DNA from: CAYOWQ01 sp964407695
Lineage (GTDB): Bacteria > Planctomycetota > Phycisphaerae > Phycisphaerales > SM1A02
Length of the DNA stretch: 64,000 nucleotides
Direction: 5' to 3'
NCBI GenBank assembly: GCA_964407695.1
Contig: CAYOWQ010000005.1
Location: forward strand, 1 to 64,000
Position 1 is the first letter of the stretch; the number at the start of each line of letters is the position of its first letter. This document shows positions 18,984 to 27,599 of the stretch, one piece after another. Under the pieces are notes generated by a model. It worked only from the letters and a program-made list of their open reading frames with translations, ran no database searches and was not told the origin of the DNA. The position numbers were made by a program, and so were the translations under genes.

Positions 18984-19979
18984 ATGCCCCCAGACCCCCA
19001 CACAACCCTGACTATAGAAGACGACCGTTGGTGCCAGCTCCTGGTGGATGGTGAGCTGTCATCCGATGACCAGGTTCGATTCCTTGCTCGCGTTCAAGGT
19101 GAGCCGGCAATTGCGGCTCGTGTCGAATCGCACCGCAGGTTACGTCACTCCATCGAACAATCAATCTGTCCGACGCAGGTCAGCGACGAACTCCGGGCCC
19201 GAATTGCATCGCTCGTCACCGCAGAGGAACGAGACATTGTGGCGCGGATCGGCCTCGGCCTTCCTGCCCCGCTTGCCATGGAAGCCCCCGCGAAAAAGTC
19301 GATTTTCCTGGGTCCCCGACGCGCCAGTTTCGCGGCGGTTGCGGCCACGATCATGCTGATTAGCGGGGTCATCGCCTTCAGCATTCTCGGCCCCACGATC
19401 AACCAGAATGTGTCGCACCGCCTCGGTGTTTCCATGACCGACGTGGCCTCCCACGTCCTCCACGAACACAATCGCTGCAGCGAGGATCCGATTCAGCGGG
19501 CCCAAAAAGCACCATTCCGAACGGCTGAGCGGGCATACACAGAGCTCTCAGCGCATGTCGGCCACCCTGTTGAGATCATCGATCTGCGAGCCATCGGCTA
19601 CGAATTCTGTTGTGCGGGCTTCTGCCGCGTGCCCGGCGCAGAGTCGGATTCTGGCCACATTATGTATCGGAAGGCCGGGTCCGCCGGCGCACCTGACGAG
19701 TGGGTCAGCCTCTTTGTTGCACCCGCCGAGGTCCCATACCACGCGGTTGATATCTATGGCCGCCCTGTGCCATTGCAGTCGGGCGAACTCTTTTCTGAAT
19801 CACCCGGCAACGATTCGTTTCGGAATCCGTCGGAACGAATCTTCGGATGGACGGATGGGTCGCTGACCTACTTCCTGAAGGTCACTTCGGCAGCCGACGC
19901 CGCAAGCGTCATTGGTGAGTTGGCCCCTCAATTCCAGCGCATCAAGCCGATGCCAAAGATGCACGATTCCAGGGGCTGA
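18984..19979 (+). CDS. Probable membrane anti-sigma factor
   Basis: 331 residues. The N-terminal 100 residues are helical and soluble (CQLLVDGELSSDDQVRFLAR reads like an anti-sigma domain), one membrane helix follows around residues 112-135 (FAAVAATIMLISGVIAFSIL), and the remainder is presumably outside the cytoplasm. A classical HxxxCxxC zinc motif is absent at the N-terminus. The C-terminal part contains CCAGFC near residue 210, a Cys cluster that could bind metal or haem or form disulfides; this is inference. Placement 52 bp after an ECF sigma gene is the main evidence for the role. Confidence 0.75.
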   Translation: MPPDPHTTLTIEDDRWCQLLVDGELSSDDQVRFLARVQGEPAIAARVESHRRLRHSIEQSICPTQVSDELRARIASLVTAEERDIVARIGLGLPAPLAMEAPAKKSIFLGPRRASFAAVAATIMLISGVIAFSILGPTINQNVSHRLGVSMTDVASHVLHEHNRCSEDPIQRAQKAPFRTAERAYTELSAHVGHPVEIIDLRAIGYEFCCAGFCRVPGAESDSGHIMYRKAGSAGAPDEWVSLFVAPAEVPYHAVDIYGRPVPLQSGELFSESPGNDSFRNPSERIFGWTDGSLTYFLKVTSAADAASVIGELAPQFQRIKPMPKMHDSRG

Positions 19980-20062
19980 GACCGACCGAAAACCGAGTAT
20001 TCGGGCTCATTCTGCGCAGGACCGGCCGCATCCTCGCCGATACCATCTACCGGAGGTGCGTT

Positions 20063-21703
20063 ATGAATGCGACGATTCGATTTCTGTTGCTCGCCACCAG
20101 CGCCAATCTCGTGTGGGCATCCGCTTCGTATGCCCAGAACGCGCTCGGTGCGGGAAACGCGCTCGACAACAACCTCAGATCTGACTCCGACGGAACCAAC
20201 CCGTATGGCCCGGCCGAGGATTACCGGGCCCGAAACCTCATTGTGACGGGCGACGTTGCCGGCGGCCGCGGATTCCGAGGGTCGGTCGGCTATTCGGCCG
20301 ATCGCGATTTTCGAGGAGGCTTGGGGTCTGATTCGACGTTGCAGTTCCGCCGGAACGCCGCCTACTCCTCTCCTGGCGCTATCAGCTCCGGGCTCTCGGC
20401 GTCGCGATTCTCCTCCTACGACCCCATCGTGGAGTATCGTCGCGACTCCACCATGCGCGTCATCGACGACCCGCGCTGGAACCCCGACCGCTGGCAGAAT
20501 GCGGAGAACCTCCGCGTCGGCGTCGATCAACTCAATGGCGCGTCGTCCAATCGCGGCTCTCAGATGGTCGGCCTGACTCTCGACCAGGACGGAAAGTACC
20601 TGAGCTATTCCGCCAGCAGCCTGAGCGGCATTAATGTTCAGTCGCTTGATGACGATGCGAGACCAAACGCGCTTGACTTCTACGATCAAGCAAGTCTCAG
20701 GCAGGAGAAGTTGCGAAGCGACGCGGGTTCAGGCAGCGATCGGATCGAAAACACCGCCGAGAATGCCGTCGGTGCAGACAACGCCCGATCCACCCGGTTC
20801 GACACCAGCATTCCCGCCTACAACGACATCCTCCAGCAGATCCAGAATCGACTCCCGCCTTCGACAGATGCACCGGGTGCCTCTCCAACCTCCCCGGAAT
20901 CCGAAAGTTCGGACGAGTCTCCCGTCGCGAGGGCCCAGCGCGAGCTCGACGAGCTTCGACGACGGCTTGGCGACCCCGAAGAAATCGACGCCCCGCTGAC
21001 GCCGCCATCGACGAGCAGCCCTCCCGCGGCCAATCTCAACGGCGAAGAAAACTCTGAACCGGACACCAATCCGTCAGATGCCGGCCTCGACACCCTGTCG
21101 CTCCAACGACGAATTGAAGACTACGCCGGGCTGATTCGCCATGGAGCCAAGATCGCATCGATGGCGCAGAGTGAAACCTCGCGCCTGAACGAGCTGCTTA
21201 CTCAGGGCGAGGCGTCATTGAAGGCGGGTGCTTATTTCGATGCCCAGGATCGATTTGATCGGGCTCTGCGTATTCAATCACATCATCCCCTTGCCGATGC
21301 CGGCTTGGCGCATGCCCGAATCGGGGCGGGCCTCAACCTCGCGGCCGGAGTGACTCTTCGTCTCCTGTTCACCCGAAACCCCGAGATGATCGACGTCCAG
21401 TTCGATCGCTCGCTCCTGCCCGATGACCAGCGACTCCAGGCCGTCATTGATGCCATTCGAACACGACTCGCCCAGCCCGACGACACGGCATCCGTCATGG
21501 GCCTGGTGATTGCCTATATCGGCAGACAGATTCACGACGAAGCTCTGATCGTCGAGGGACTGGATCAGTTCGCCCGAGGACCGATGGACGCCAAGTTGGT
21601 GGCCCTGCTTCGCTCGGTGTGGCTGGCGCCGGAGACGCAACCTGAAAAGGACCCTCTGGCTCCGGGCCCAGATCTACCGCCCACGGAAGAGCCCGAGAAA
21701 TAG
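20063..21703 (+). CDS. Exported TPR-like hypothetical protein
   Basis: 546 residues with a clear signal peptide (hydrophobic stretch then ASAYAQ-like site, reading SASYAQN). The first half is Gly/Asn/Ser-rich and low in complexity. The middle holds a Pro/Ser-rich linker and a helix ARAQRELDELRRRLGDPEE. The last 200 residues contain TPR-like helices (GEASLKAGAYFDAQDRFDRA, HPLADAGLAHARIGAGLNLA). It is probably a periplasmic scaffold. GGAGG at 20052-20056 sits six bases before the ATG. It follows the anti-sigma gene by 83 bp and may belong to the same regulon. Confidence 0.8.
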   Translation: MNATIRFLLLATSANLVWASASYAQNALGAGNALDNNLRSDSDGTNPYGPAEDYRARNLIVTGDVAGGRGFRGSVGYSADRDFRGGLGSDSTLQFRRNAAYSSPGAISSGLSASRFSSYDPIVEYRRDSTMRVIDDPRWNPDRWQNAENLRVGVDQLNGASSNRGSQMVGLTLDQDGKYLSYSASSLSGINVQSLDDDARPNALDFYDQASLRQEKLRSDAGSGSDRIENTAENAVGADNARSTRFDTSIPAYNDILQQIQNRLPPSTDAPGASPTSPESESSDESPVARAQRELDELRRRLGDPEEIDAPLTPPSTSSPPAANLNGEENSEPDTNPSDAGLDTLSLQRRIEDYAGLIRHGAKIASMAQSETSRLNELLTQGEASLKAGAYFDAQDRFDRALRIQSHHPLADAGLAHARIGAGLNLAAGVTLRLLFTRNPEMIDVQFDRSLLPDDQRLQAVIDAIRTRLAQPDDTASVMGLVIAYIGRQIHDEALIVEGLDQFARGPMDAKLVALLRSVWLAPETQPEKDPLAPGPDLPPTEEPEK

Positions 21704-21764
21704 TCTGTCGTTCTCGGACCCGATCGATTCCAAGGTCCGCTTTGAACCTGCCGATATATCAGGT

Positions 21765-22028
21765 ATGCAGAATGTGGGCGCGCCAAGCGACGCCGCGTCG
21801 ATCATCGCGGCCCAGGCCCAGCAACTGACGAACAAGTCTCGTCAGGTGCAAAAGCCCCAGTCTGATCGTGCGCGAAGATTTCGTGATTCGGTCGAGTTGC
21901 GAGTGGCGGGCGTCGAGCAGCCCGACGCCGTGCTCCCCGCCAGCCATTCCGATCCAGACACGACAAAAAGGGAAGGCCGCGACAAGGATGACCGGTCCGA
22001 GAACCCGCATGTTGATGTGAAAGCGTAA
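21765..22028 (+). CDS. Small charged hypothetical protein
   Basis: An 87-residue, Gln/Arg/Asp-rich soluble protein with no signal peptide. The core QSDRARRFRDSVELRVAG followed by VEQPDAV looks like a short conserved family I associate with planctomycetes, but I cannot name it or verify this by search. The ribosome site is weak, with AGG only one or two bases before the ATG. It lies between two same-strand genes, separated by 61 and 42 bp. Moderate confidence only. Confidence 0.55.
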   Translation: MQNVGAPSDAASIIAAQAQQLTNKSRQVQKPQSDRARRFRDSVELRVAGVEQPDAVLPASHSDPDTTKREGRDKDDRSENPHVDVKA

Positions 22029-22070
22029 CGACTGTTCACTTCAGGGTGAGTTCAATACGAGAATTCGAGC

Positions 22071-22805
22071 ATGCTTGATTGGGTCTGGCGATTATCACGA
22101 GCCGTGGCCGGCGAACCCGCCGCCTCTCGAGAGGTGATCCGCGCGTTGAAGAATGCGCGGGATCGCAATACGGATGTGGTGATTTCCGTCATGAGCGGTG
22201 ATTCTTCGGGCTTCGAGGCCACCGGGCGTGTCACGGCCCTGGAACGTCAGGGAATTCGCATTCGCCAGGTTCGCCCGGCCGACGCCACGGAAACCATTCC
22301 ACTGTCCACGCAGGTTCGACTTCGCCTCACGACTCACTACGGACGGCTCGTCGGACGCTGCAGGGTCCTGAGTTGCGAAACAGTTCGCAGCCCGGCGGGC
22401 CTGCCCACGCTTGAATACGTGCTCTCCGCGCCCGAATCGCTTGACGCCTTTGATCGAAGAGCCTCGTCGCGCGGCACCCTCGGTGGACCGGTCATCATTG
22501 AAGGTGAACTCCGCCAGACCAATGACGACGTCGCCGAGCCGGTTCGAGGACTCATCGGGGCGCTGACCCCTACGAGCGCTGTACTCAAATCACGGAATGC
22601 GTCCGGCCGCGTCGCCATCGGCCAGCGCATGCTCTTCAAGGGGCTCCTTCCCCCGCCCGTTCACGAAATTGCCGAGATGGCAGTGGTCACTCGCGTCGAT
22701 GGTGGCAACGGAGCCCTTTCCATCCATATTGAGTTCGAATCTGAGCTCCGGATCATCGCCGAGGCGATCCACGATCAGGCGGAATCGCGCCGATCTGTGG
22801 CCTAA
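22071..22805 (+). CDS. Hypothetical beta-rich protein (possible YcgR/PilZ-like layout)
   Basis: 244 residues, soluble, two beta-rich halves. The first half (DVVISVMSGDSSGFEATGRV, then RLRLTTHYGRLVGRCRVLS) and the second (LIGALTPTSAVLKSRNASG, AVVTRVDGGNGALSIHIEF) have the strand spacing of flagellar-brake or PilZ proteins, but the diagnostic RxxxR ... D/NxSxxG pair for cyclic-di-GMP is not clearly present. I treat the similarity as a hint, not an assignment. The gene ends 3 bp before the opposite-strand queE stop. Confidence 0.7.
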   Translation: MLDWVWRLSRAVAGEPAASREVIRALKNARDRNTDVVISVMSGDSSGFEATGRVTALERQGIRIRQVRPADATETIPLSTQVRLRLTTHYGRLVGRCRVLSCETVRSPAGLPTLEYVLSAPESLDAFDRRASSRGTLGGPVIIEGELRQTNDDVAEPVRGLIGALTPTSAVLKSRNASGRVAIGQRMLFKGLLPPPVHEIAEMAVVTRVDGGNGALSIHIEFESELRIIAEAIHDQAESRRSVA

Positions 22806-22808
22806 CCG

Positions 22809-23513
22809 CTAGACCCCCCGCATCGCCGGGTCCCAGATGATCTTGTGAAGCTGAGTCTGCTGGCGCACCGGCAGCCGATCGGCAAGGATCCATTCCGCCA
22901 GATGGCGCGGTGAGCAACCCCGACAGCCGGCGATTTCCAGCCCCGGCCGCTGTTCATGAGCGGGCGAGAAGAGAATCGAGCGCACCTTGGAAGTCAAGCC
23001 GTGCCGGGCAAGAATCTCCCGCGACCACTCGTAATCCTCCCGATCCACAATCACGAACTTGACTTCATCCTGAGGTCTCAGCCGCTCAAGATTACCCCAG
23101 TCATTGCGATGTGATTCGCCGCTCCCCGGGGTCTTGATGTCGAGGATGACGATCGATCGGCGATCGCACGGCGAGATATCAATCGCTCCGGAGGTTTCAA
23201 TCAGCACCGTCATTCCGGCATCGCAGAGGCCTTCAATGAGCTCATGCACTCCGGCCTGAGCCAGCGGCTCACCGCCGGTGATTTCGACAAGATTGCATCC
23301 AAACGCGCGAACCTGCTCCATGATGGTTGCGATCGGCTGAGTAGAGCCCTCCCGAAACGAATACTCCGTATCACAATAGGTGCACCGCAACGGACACCCG
23401 GTCAGCCGAACAAAGACGCACGGACACCCCGCCCACGTGGACTCGCCCTGAATCGAGAAGAAGATTTCGTTCACCCGAAGCCCCTTGGGCTTCGGCGACG
23501 CTGACTGGCTCAT
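22809..23513 (-). CDS. queE: 7-carboxy-7-deazaguanine synthase (radical SAM)
   Basis: QueE converts carboxytetrahydropterin to 7-carboxy-7-deazaguanine, a step toward queuosine. The radical-SAM cluster motif CPLRCTYC is at residues 40-47 with Cys40, Cys44 and Cys47, and EIFFSIQGESTWAGCPCVF just before it is the QueE signature. TGGEPLAQ marks the SAM-binding GGE loop. 234 residues is the normal length. A small gene lies 20 bp upstream on the same strand; other queuosine genes are not in the window. Confidence 0.93.
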   Translation of the reverse strand: MSQSASPKPKGLRVNEIFFSIQGESTWAGCPCVFVRLTGCPLRCTYCDTEYSFREGSTQPIATIMEQVRAFGCNLVEITGGEPLAQAGVHELIEGLCDAGMTVLIETSGAIDISPCDRRSIVILDIKTPGSGESHRNDWGNLERLRPQDEVKFVIVDREDYEWSREILARHGLTSKVRSILFSPAHEQRPGLEIAGCRGCSPRHLAEWILADRLPVRQQTQLHKIIWDPAMRGV

Positions 23514-23533
23514 AGGCGATCCTAGCCGGTCAC

Positions 23534-23776
23534 TTACCTCAGAATTCGCTGTGCAACCTCCGCCACCCGGGTCCCCGTGTCCTCGATGAATCTGACCAGG
23601 TCTCCCAATCCCATGCGGCCGCGGTCATACTCGACGATCAGCGCCTGATCGGCGGGCTCCATCATGACCCTCGAAACCCCCGGAATGGCTGAAAGTACGG
23701 GGGCAAGGCGACGTTGTTCCGATCGCCAGGCGCGGTCGGTTCGAAGGTGGAAGATGGCTTGGCACACGTCGGCCAT
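23534..23776 (-). CDS. Small HMA-fold-like protein lacking CxxC
   Basis: An 80-residue protein whose strand-helix-strand-strand-helix-strand order (AIFHLRTDRAWRSEQRRLAP, IPGVSRVMMEPADQALIVEY, LVRFIEDTGTRV) fits the ferredoxin-like heavy-metal-associated fold. The copper-binding CxxC at the first loop is absent, so metal binding is doubtful. It is 20 bp upstream of queE and probably co-transcribed. Small size leaves some doubt that it is coding. Confidence 0.55.
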   Translation of the reverse strand: MADVCQAIFHLRTDRAWRSEQRRLAPVLSAIPGVSRVMMEPADQALIVEYDRGRMGLGDLVRFIEDTGTRVAEVAQRILR

Positions 23777-23891
23777 GATTCATGAGCCCTGGTTCACAGG
23801 TTTTGACGCTCGATCCCCATCCAAGGTTCGGCTCTGGATCAAGCTTGCATCAGAATTGCCCTTCCGTCAACCGAACGGTGCCGGCAAATGC

Positions 23892-23919
23892 TCGACTTTG
23901 CCTCGGCCGGCGATATACT
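23892..23919 (+). promoter_or_regulatory. Probable sigma70-type promoter for tRNA-Leu
   Basis: A -10 box TATACT at 23914-23919 is preceded, at a 16-base spacing, by TCGACT at 23892-23897 (four of six matches to TTGACA). Transcription would begin near 23926, about ten bases before the mature 5' end of the tRNA at 23936. Confidence 0.5.
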
Positions 23920-23935
23920 CCACGCCTCGCACGAA

Positions 23936-24021
23936 GCCCAGGTGGCGAAATTGGCAGACGCGCCAGCTTGAGGTGCTGGTGGGAGTAAAATCCCTTGGAG
24001 GTTCGAGTCCTCTCCTGGGCA
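23936..24021 (+). tRNA. tRNA-Leu (anticodon GAG)
   Basis: The 7-bp acceptor stem pairs GCCCAGG (23936-23942) with CCTGGGC (24014-24020), with discriminator A at 24021. The anticodon stem CCAGC/GCTGG (23963-23967 with 23975-23979) encloses a seven-base loop with anticodon GAG at 23970-23972. A long variable arm (class II) follows, and the T arm has GGTTCGAGTCC. The long variable arm and GAG anticodon identify leucine, reading CUU/CUC codons. CCA is not encoded. A weak GC hairpin with GTTT lies just after it (24024-24043). Confidence 0.97.
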
Positions 24022-24065
24022 TTGGCGGCTGCGGCCGCCGTTTGCATTGCTGGTCCGATGAAAAA

Positions 24066-24090
24066 CGGGCGGCTCGACTCGAGCCGCCCG
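24066..24090 (-). terminator. Rho-independent terminator after the metalloprotease gene
   Basis: A perfect 11-bp GC-rich stem (24066-24076 with 24080-24090) with a 3-base loop. On the minus strand it is followed by TTTTT (bases 24061-24065), so it should end transcription of the minus-strand gene whose stop is at 24128. Confidence 0.85.
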
Positions 24091-24127
24091 CTCATTCACA
24101 CAACGGATTCGATCAGAACCCCGGTGT

Positions 24128-26887
24128 TCAGGCACTCCAGTTTGCCAGGAGCAGACCGAGATCGCTGCCGTCAACCTTTCCGTCCAGGTTAAGGTCTGAG
24201 GCCCCGTAGCCGGGTCCCCAGTCAGCGAGCAGCTTCCCAAGGTCCGCGCCGTCGACCACACCATCAAGGTTGATGTCGCCGTCGATCGCGACGCAGTCAA
24301 CGCCATCCAGATTCTCAAGCATCTGAACGCCATCGACCGCGGCCTCGATGACCGAGCCCTGGCCGAGGTCCGACGCCACAAATCGAATGCGGACGTTGGT
24401 CGTCGGCGTGACGAAATCGGCCACGCGGAATGTCTTCTGGAACCAACCGCCGTCCACTTGAGGTCCTCCAGGACCGACCACCTCAAGATTCACCCACGTG
24501 AGATTGTCGTTGGAGATCTGCACCGTGAAGACGTCAGACATCGGCGCATTGCCCTTGGTGTTTGAATACCACCGCCAATAGCGAACATGAGCATCGCCAA
24601 TCGTGGCGTTCATCGGGGGGGAGGTCAGCGTCGTTGATCCGTCATCAACGTCACTGTTTCCCGGCTGATTATCGGTGAGAAAACACTGACCCGAACCATC
24701 GGCATCAATCGTCGGGTCCCCTCGGTCTCCATCACCCGCGGGAATGCCCTTGTTCCATGCGCCGTCGGTGAGACCCGGAGATGAAGTGACGATCCATGGA
24801 TTCGGACCTTCGAAATTGTCGCTGAACGTTGCCGCAATCGAGCCGCCCGATTGCGTCGCCAGCGTTTCGCTCGGCGCTGTGGAAGGCTCGGTGGCCATCG
24901 TGCCTCCCGTGGACTGCGCCGTCACGTAGAAGCTCACTTCGGCGCCGCAATTGGTCGCCGGGAACACCGCCAGATACTCATTGTCTCCGATTGAATTCAT
25001 CGGAATGTCAGCGAACGGACCGTTGCCCTGAGTCACGTGAAGCACGCCGCTGTTCGGGGCCGGCTGCTCCGACGACGCCTCAACGTGCACGATCATCGGG
25101 GTACCGCCCAACGGATTCACCAATGTGGGAATGCCCTGCGGGAATGTGAACTTCAGCGGCTTCAGGGCGGGCACGGGAACCCCCTTGGCCGCGAATCCAC
25201 TCGTGATCTCCGCGAAATGCGGCGTGCCATTGAAAATATCGTCGTCGTTGTCGTCCAACGTCAGGTAATCGATGACCACGCCCGGCGAAATGCCCGGAGG
25301 ATTCAGCAGCACCGCATCAATCGCGATCTGCGAGAGGATTTCTCGATAGGTCTCAGGGTTCGTCTGCAGAAGCCCATCACGAATGTTCCAAACTGCGCCG
25401 GCCAGAACCTGGCCGCAGACGTGCGGATCCGAACTGTTGCAGGGAAACATCACCGAGTTGATGGCGTTTCGCAGCGGGCCGGTTCCGGGCCCAAAGAAAT
25501 CCTGGCCGAGGTTCGGATCGTCCGTCACCAGCACCGACAGAACATCGCCCATGCCCTCTCCATACGCGCCCTGAACCGAGCCCGCCCGATCGACGATGAA
25601 GTGGCCGTACTCGTGATAGACAACCGTGCTGTACGCCGTATTCGGACAGGAATCCGGACCGTTCTCCTGCCGGAAATTCAGGGCATTGCCCACGAACTGT
25701 GCATTGCAGGTTGACACCAGATTGACGTTGATCAGGAGCGACTCAAGCATGCCCGGAAACGTTGGATTGAAGGACGACACGAAGTCATGAACGATGTTTG
25801 TCTGGACGAATCCGTTGACCTGAGCCGTTGCAAACTGCGATGGAGATTCATTGTGGATGAAATCCGCGACGGCCGGCGGCGTCAGCGTCTGCTGAAGCAG
25901 AATTTCTGTTCCCTGATCATTGGCCACAAGGGCAAATGGTCCGGTCATTTCAGATCGGAACGTGATTGACGATTCCGGAAGACCGGCGAAGATGTATTGA
26001 CCAAGGATGTCGGTCACCGTAATCCCCTGGGTCACGGCGATCACATTGGCGTTGAACAAGTCGGTCAACACCGGGGGATTCGTCGGACGGTCGGGGAACA
26101 GGCCCGGAGTGGCAAATCCCCTGACCGATCCAGTGACATCCGCGCTGAGCACGAGCTCCTCGCGATGCAGAATGTTGTTCGTTCCCTGCTCCACGATGAA
26201 GAGCTGTCGCGTGTATTCCGGGTCAGCCACGATCGCACTCTCGGCGATGAACCTGGTGGCAAGGACGGGTGACGCTCCCTCCGCCCAGATGACCGCCGAT
26301 GGCTGCTCAACGAGGTACCGCAGGGTTGGTCCCACCTTCTTCGCAAGACTCAACGCCTCTCGCGCGCTGAGCGGCTTCGACACTCCCGGCTGGTAGGTGC
26401 CGAGGTCGCGAAGGTTGTTCACCGCGAGGGCGACGCCGTTCTGGCCACCCTGACGCGTGACCACCGTCGCATGCGATCCGTACACTGGGATGCCGCCGCG
26501 GATCTGCCGGAAATACACCGCCGCCATCTCATATTCACCGGTGGCCGGGTTGTATCGCAGCCCCTGCACCGCCCTCCCGCTGACACCCATCGGAGTCAGA
26601 TCCTGAGGTTCGGCGCCGAGCAACGTCGCATTCCGACTCATGAATGCCCAGGCCGAGTCGCTCGGCGTTGCACCGATCGCCATCCGGCGACCGGCGACGC
26701 GCTCCACACGCCCGCCGTCGATCGAAAGGCGTCCATTGGGAGTGGCGGTCCGAAACGCTTCGGCCGCATCACGCTGCCTCGTAGGCAGCGACTCAAGCGA
26801 GCCGGTGAGGACGAAATCGGGTCCTCCAAAGCAGTTGGAGGCGAGAACAAGGGTTCCGACAATGCAGCCATGTAGCGGAGTCGTCAT
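24128..26887 (-). CDS. Secreted M36/fungalysin-like metalloprotease with dockerin-like tail
   Basis: 919 residues. A signal peptide (cleavage near CFGG) is followed by an FTP-like propeptide region (about 60-240), then a zincin catalytic domain with HEYGH at residues 425-429 and the downstream EGMGD at 444-448, which supplies the third zinc ligand in M36/M4-like enzymes. A jelly-roll domain (about 690-860) follows, and two D-x-N-x-D-G modules (DINLDGVVDGADLGKLL and DLNLDGKVDGSDLGLLL) end the protein. It is probably an extracellular or surface protease. A terminator lies 38 bp downstream. It is divergent from smpB with 218 bp between them, in which I see no clear promoter. Confidence 0.85.
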   Translation of the reverse strand: MTTPLHGCIVGTLVLASNCFGGPDFVLTGSLESLPTRQRDAAEAFRTATPNGRLSIDGGRVERVAGRRMAIGATPSDSAWAFMSRNATLLGAEPQDLTPMGVSGRAVQGLRYNPATGEYEMAAVYFRQIRGGIPVYGSHATVVTRQGGQNGVALAVNNLRDLGTYQPGVSKPLSAREALSLAKKVGPTLRYLVEQPSAVIWAEGASPVLATRFIAESAIVADPEYTRQLFIVEQGTNNILHREELVLSADVTGSVRGFATPGLFPDRPTNPPVLTDLFNANVIAVTQGITVTDILGQYIFAGLPESSITFRSEMTGPFALVANDQGTEILLQQTLTPPAVADFIHNESPSQFATAQVNGFVQTNIVHDFVSSFNPTFPGMLESLLINVNLVSTCNAQFVGNALNFRQENGPDSCPNTAYSTVVYHEYGHFIVDRAGSVQGAYGEGMGDVLSVLVTDDPNLGQDFFGPGTGPLRNAINSVMFPCNSSDPHVCGQVLAGAVWNIRDGLLQTNPETYREILSQIAIDAVLLNPPGISPGVVIDYLTLDDNDDDIFNGTPHFAEITSGFAAKGVPVPALKPLKFTFPQGIPTLVNPLGGTPMIVHVEASSEQPAPNSGVLHVTQGNGPFADIPMNSIGDNEYLAVFPATNCGAEVSFYVTAQSTGGTMATEPSTAPSETLATQSGGSIAATFSDNFEGPNPWIVTSSPGLTDGAWNKGIPAGDGDRGDPTIDADGSGQCFLTDNQPGNSDVDDGSTTLTSPPMNATIGDAHVRYWRWYSNTKGNAPMSDVFTVQISNDNLTWVNLEVVGPGGPQVDGGWFQKTFRVADFVTPTTNVRIRFVASDLGQGSVIEAAVDGVQMLENLDGVDCVAIDGDINLDGVVDGADLGKLLADWGPGYGASDLNLDGKVDGSDLGLLLANWSA

Positions 26888-27105
26888 GTCTTTTGGGCTC
26901 TCAATGACTTTTCAATCCAAGGCTCGGCGCTCCACTCCGCACAACAAATGCACGGACGCCGCAGCCACACCCGGAAGTTCCCCGCACACCATCCGATTAC
27001 TGTCGAAGATGGCTGCAAGAAGTTCCACACAAATCCGGGAAAATCGTCACAATCTTGCCAGCTCTCGCAAGGAGCACCCGCCTGTTCACGTTCTGTTCCC
27101 ACCCC

Positions 27106-27594
27106 GTGTCAAATTCCAAGGAAAAGTCCAACCCCAACGAGCCCGTCATTGAGAATCGGCGGGCCCGGCATGACTATGCCATCGGCGAGACGCTGGAGTG
27201 CGGCCTGAAGTTGGTTGGGAGCGAAGTCAAGTCGCTCAGGGACGGCCAGATGAGCCTGCAGGAAGGCTACGTCACCGCCACTGAGGCTCCGCCGGCGCTG
27301 CTGCTTCACAACTCGCACATTGGCGAATATGCCCCCGCGGGCTCGCGACACCAGCACGCCCCGATTCGCAATCGCACCCTGCTGGCCCACCGGCGCGAGA
27401 TCCTCAAGCTTGCCCGCCAGACCCGCGCCAAGGGAACCACATTGATTCCGCTGAAGGTGTACTTCGTCCGCGGAAAGGCAAAGGTTCTCATCGGCATCGC
27501 CACCCGAAAATCCAGGACCGACAAGCGGCAGGACATCACCAAGCGCGAGCACCAGCGCGACATCGACCGGGCGATGTCCAAGCGACGCACGTAG
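27106..27594 (+). CDS. smpB: SsrA-binding protein SmpB
   Basis: SmpB binds tmRNA and delivers it to stalled ribosomes for trans-translation. ENRRARHDYAIGETLECG, GLKLVGSEVKSLRDGQMSL, and the later LIPLKVYFVRGKAKV form the oligonucleotide-binding barrel, and the C-terminal basic tail KREHQRDIDRAMSKRRT is the part that enters the mRNA channel. GTG 27106 gives 162 residues, matching the family; TTG 27055 would add 17 unrelated residues. The tmRNA gene itself is not seen nearby. It ends 5 bp before the opposite-strand GGDEF gene. Confidence 0.95.
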   Translation: MSNSKEKSNPNEPVIENRRARHDYAIGETLECGLKLVGSEVKSLRDGQMSLQEGYVTATEAPPALLLHNSHIGEYAPAGSRHQHAPIRNRTLLAHRREILKLARQTRAKGTTLIPLKVYFVRGKAKVLIGIATRKSRTDKRQDITKREHQRDIDRAMSKRRT

Positions 27595-27599
27595 CCCGG

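Noticed and set aside
21715..21739. Possible terminator after the TPR-like gene
   Set aside because: Only a 6-bp stem (CGGACC/GGTCCG) with a 13-base loop and a short T run; too weak to call.
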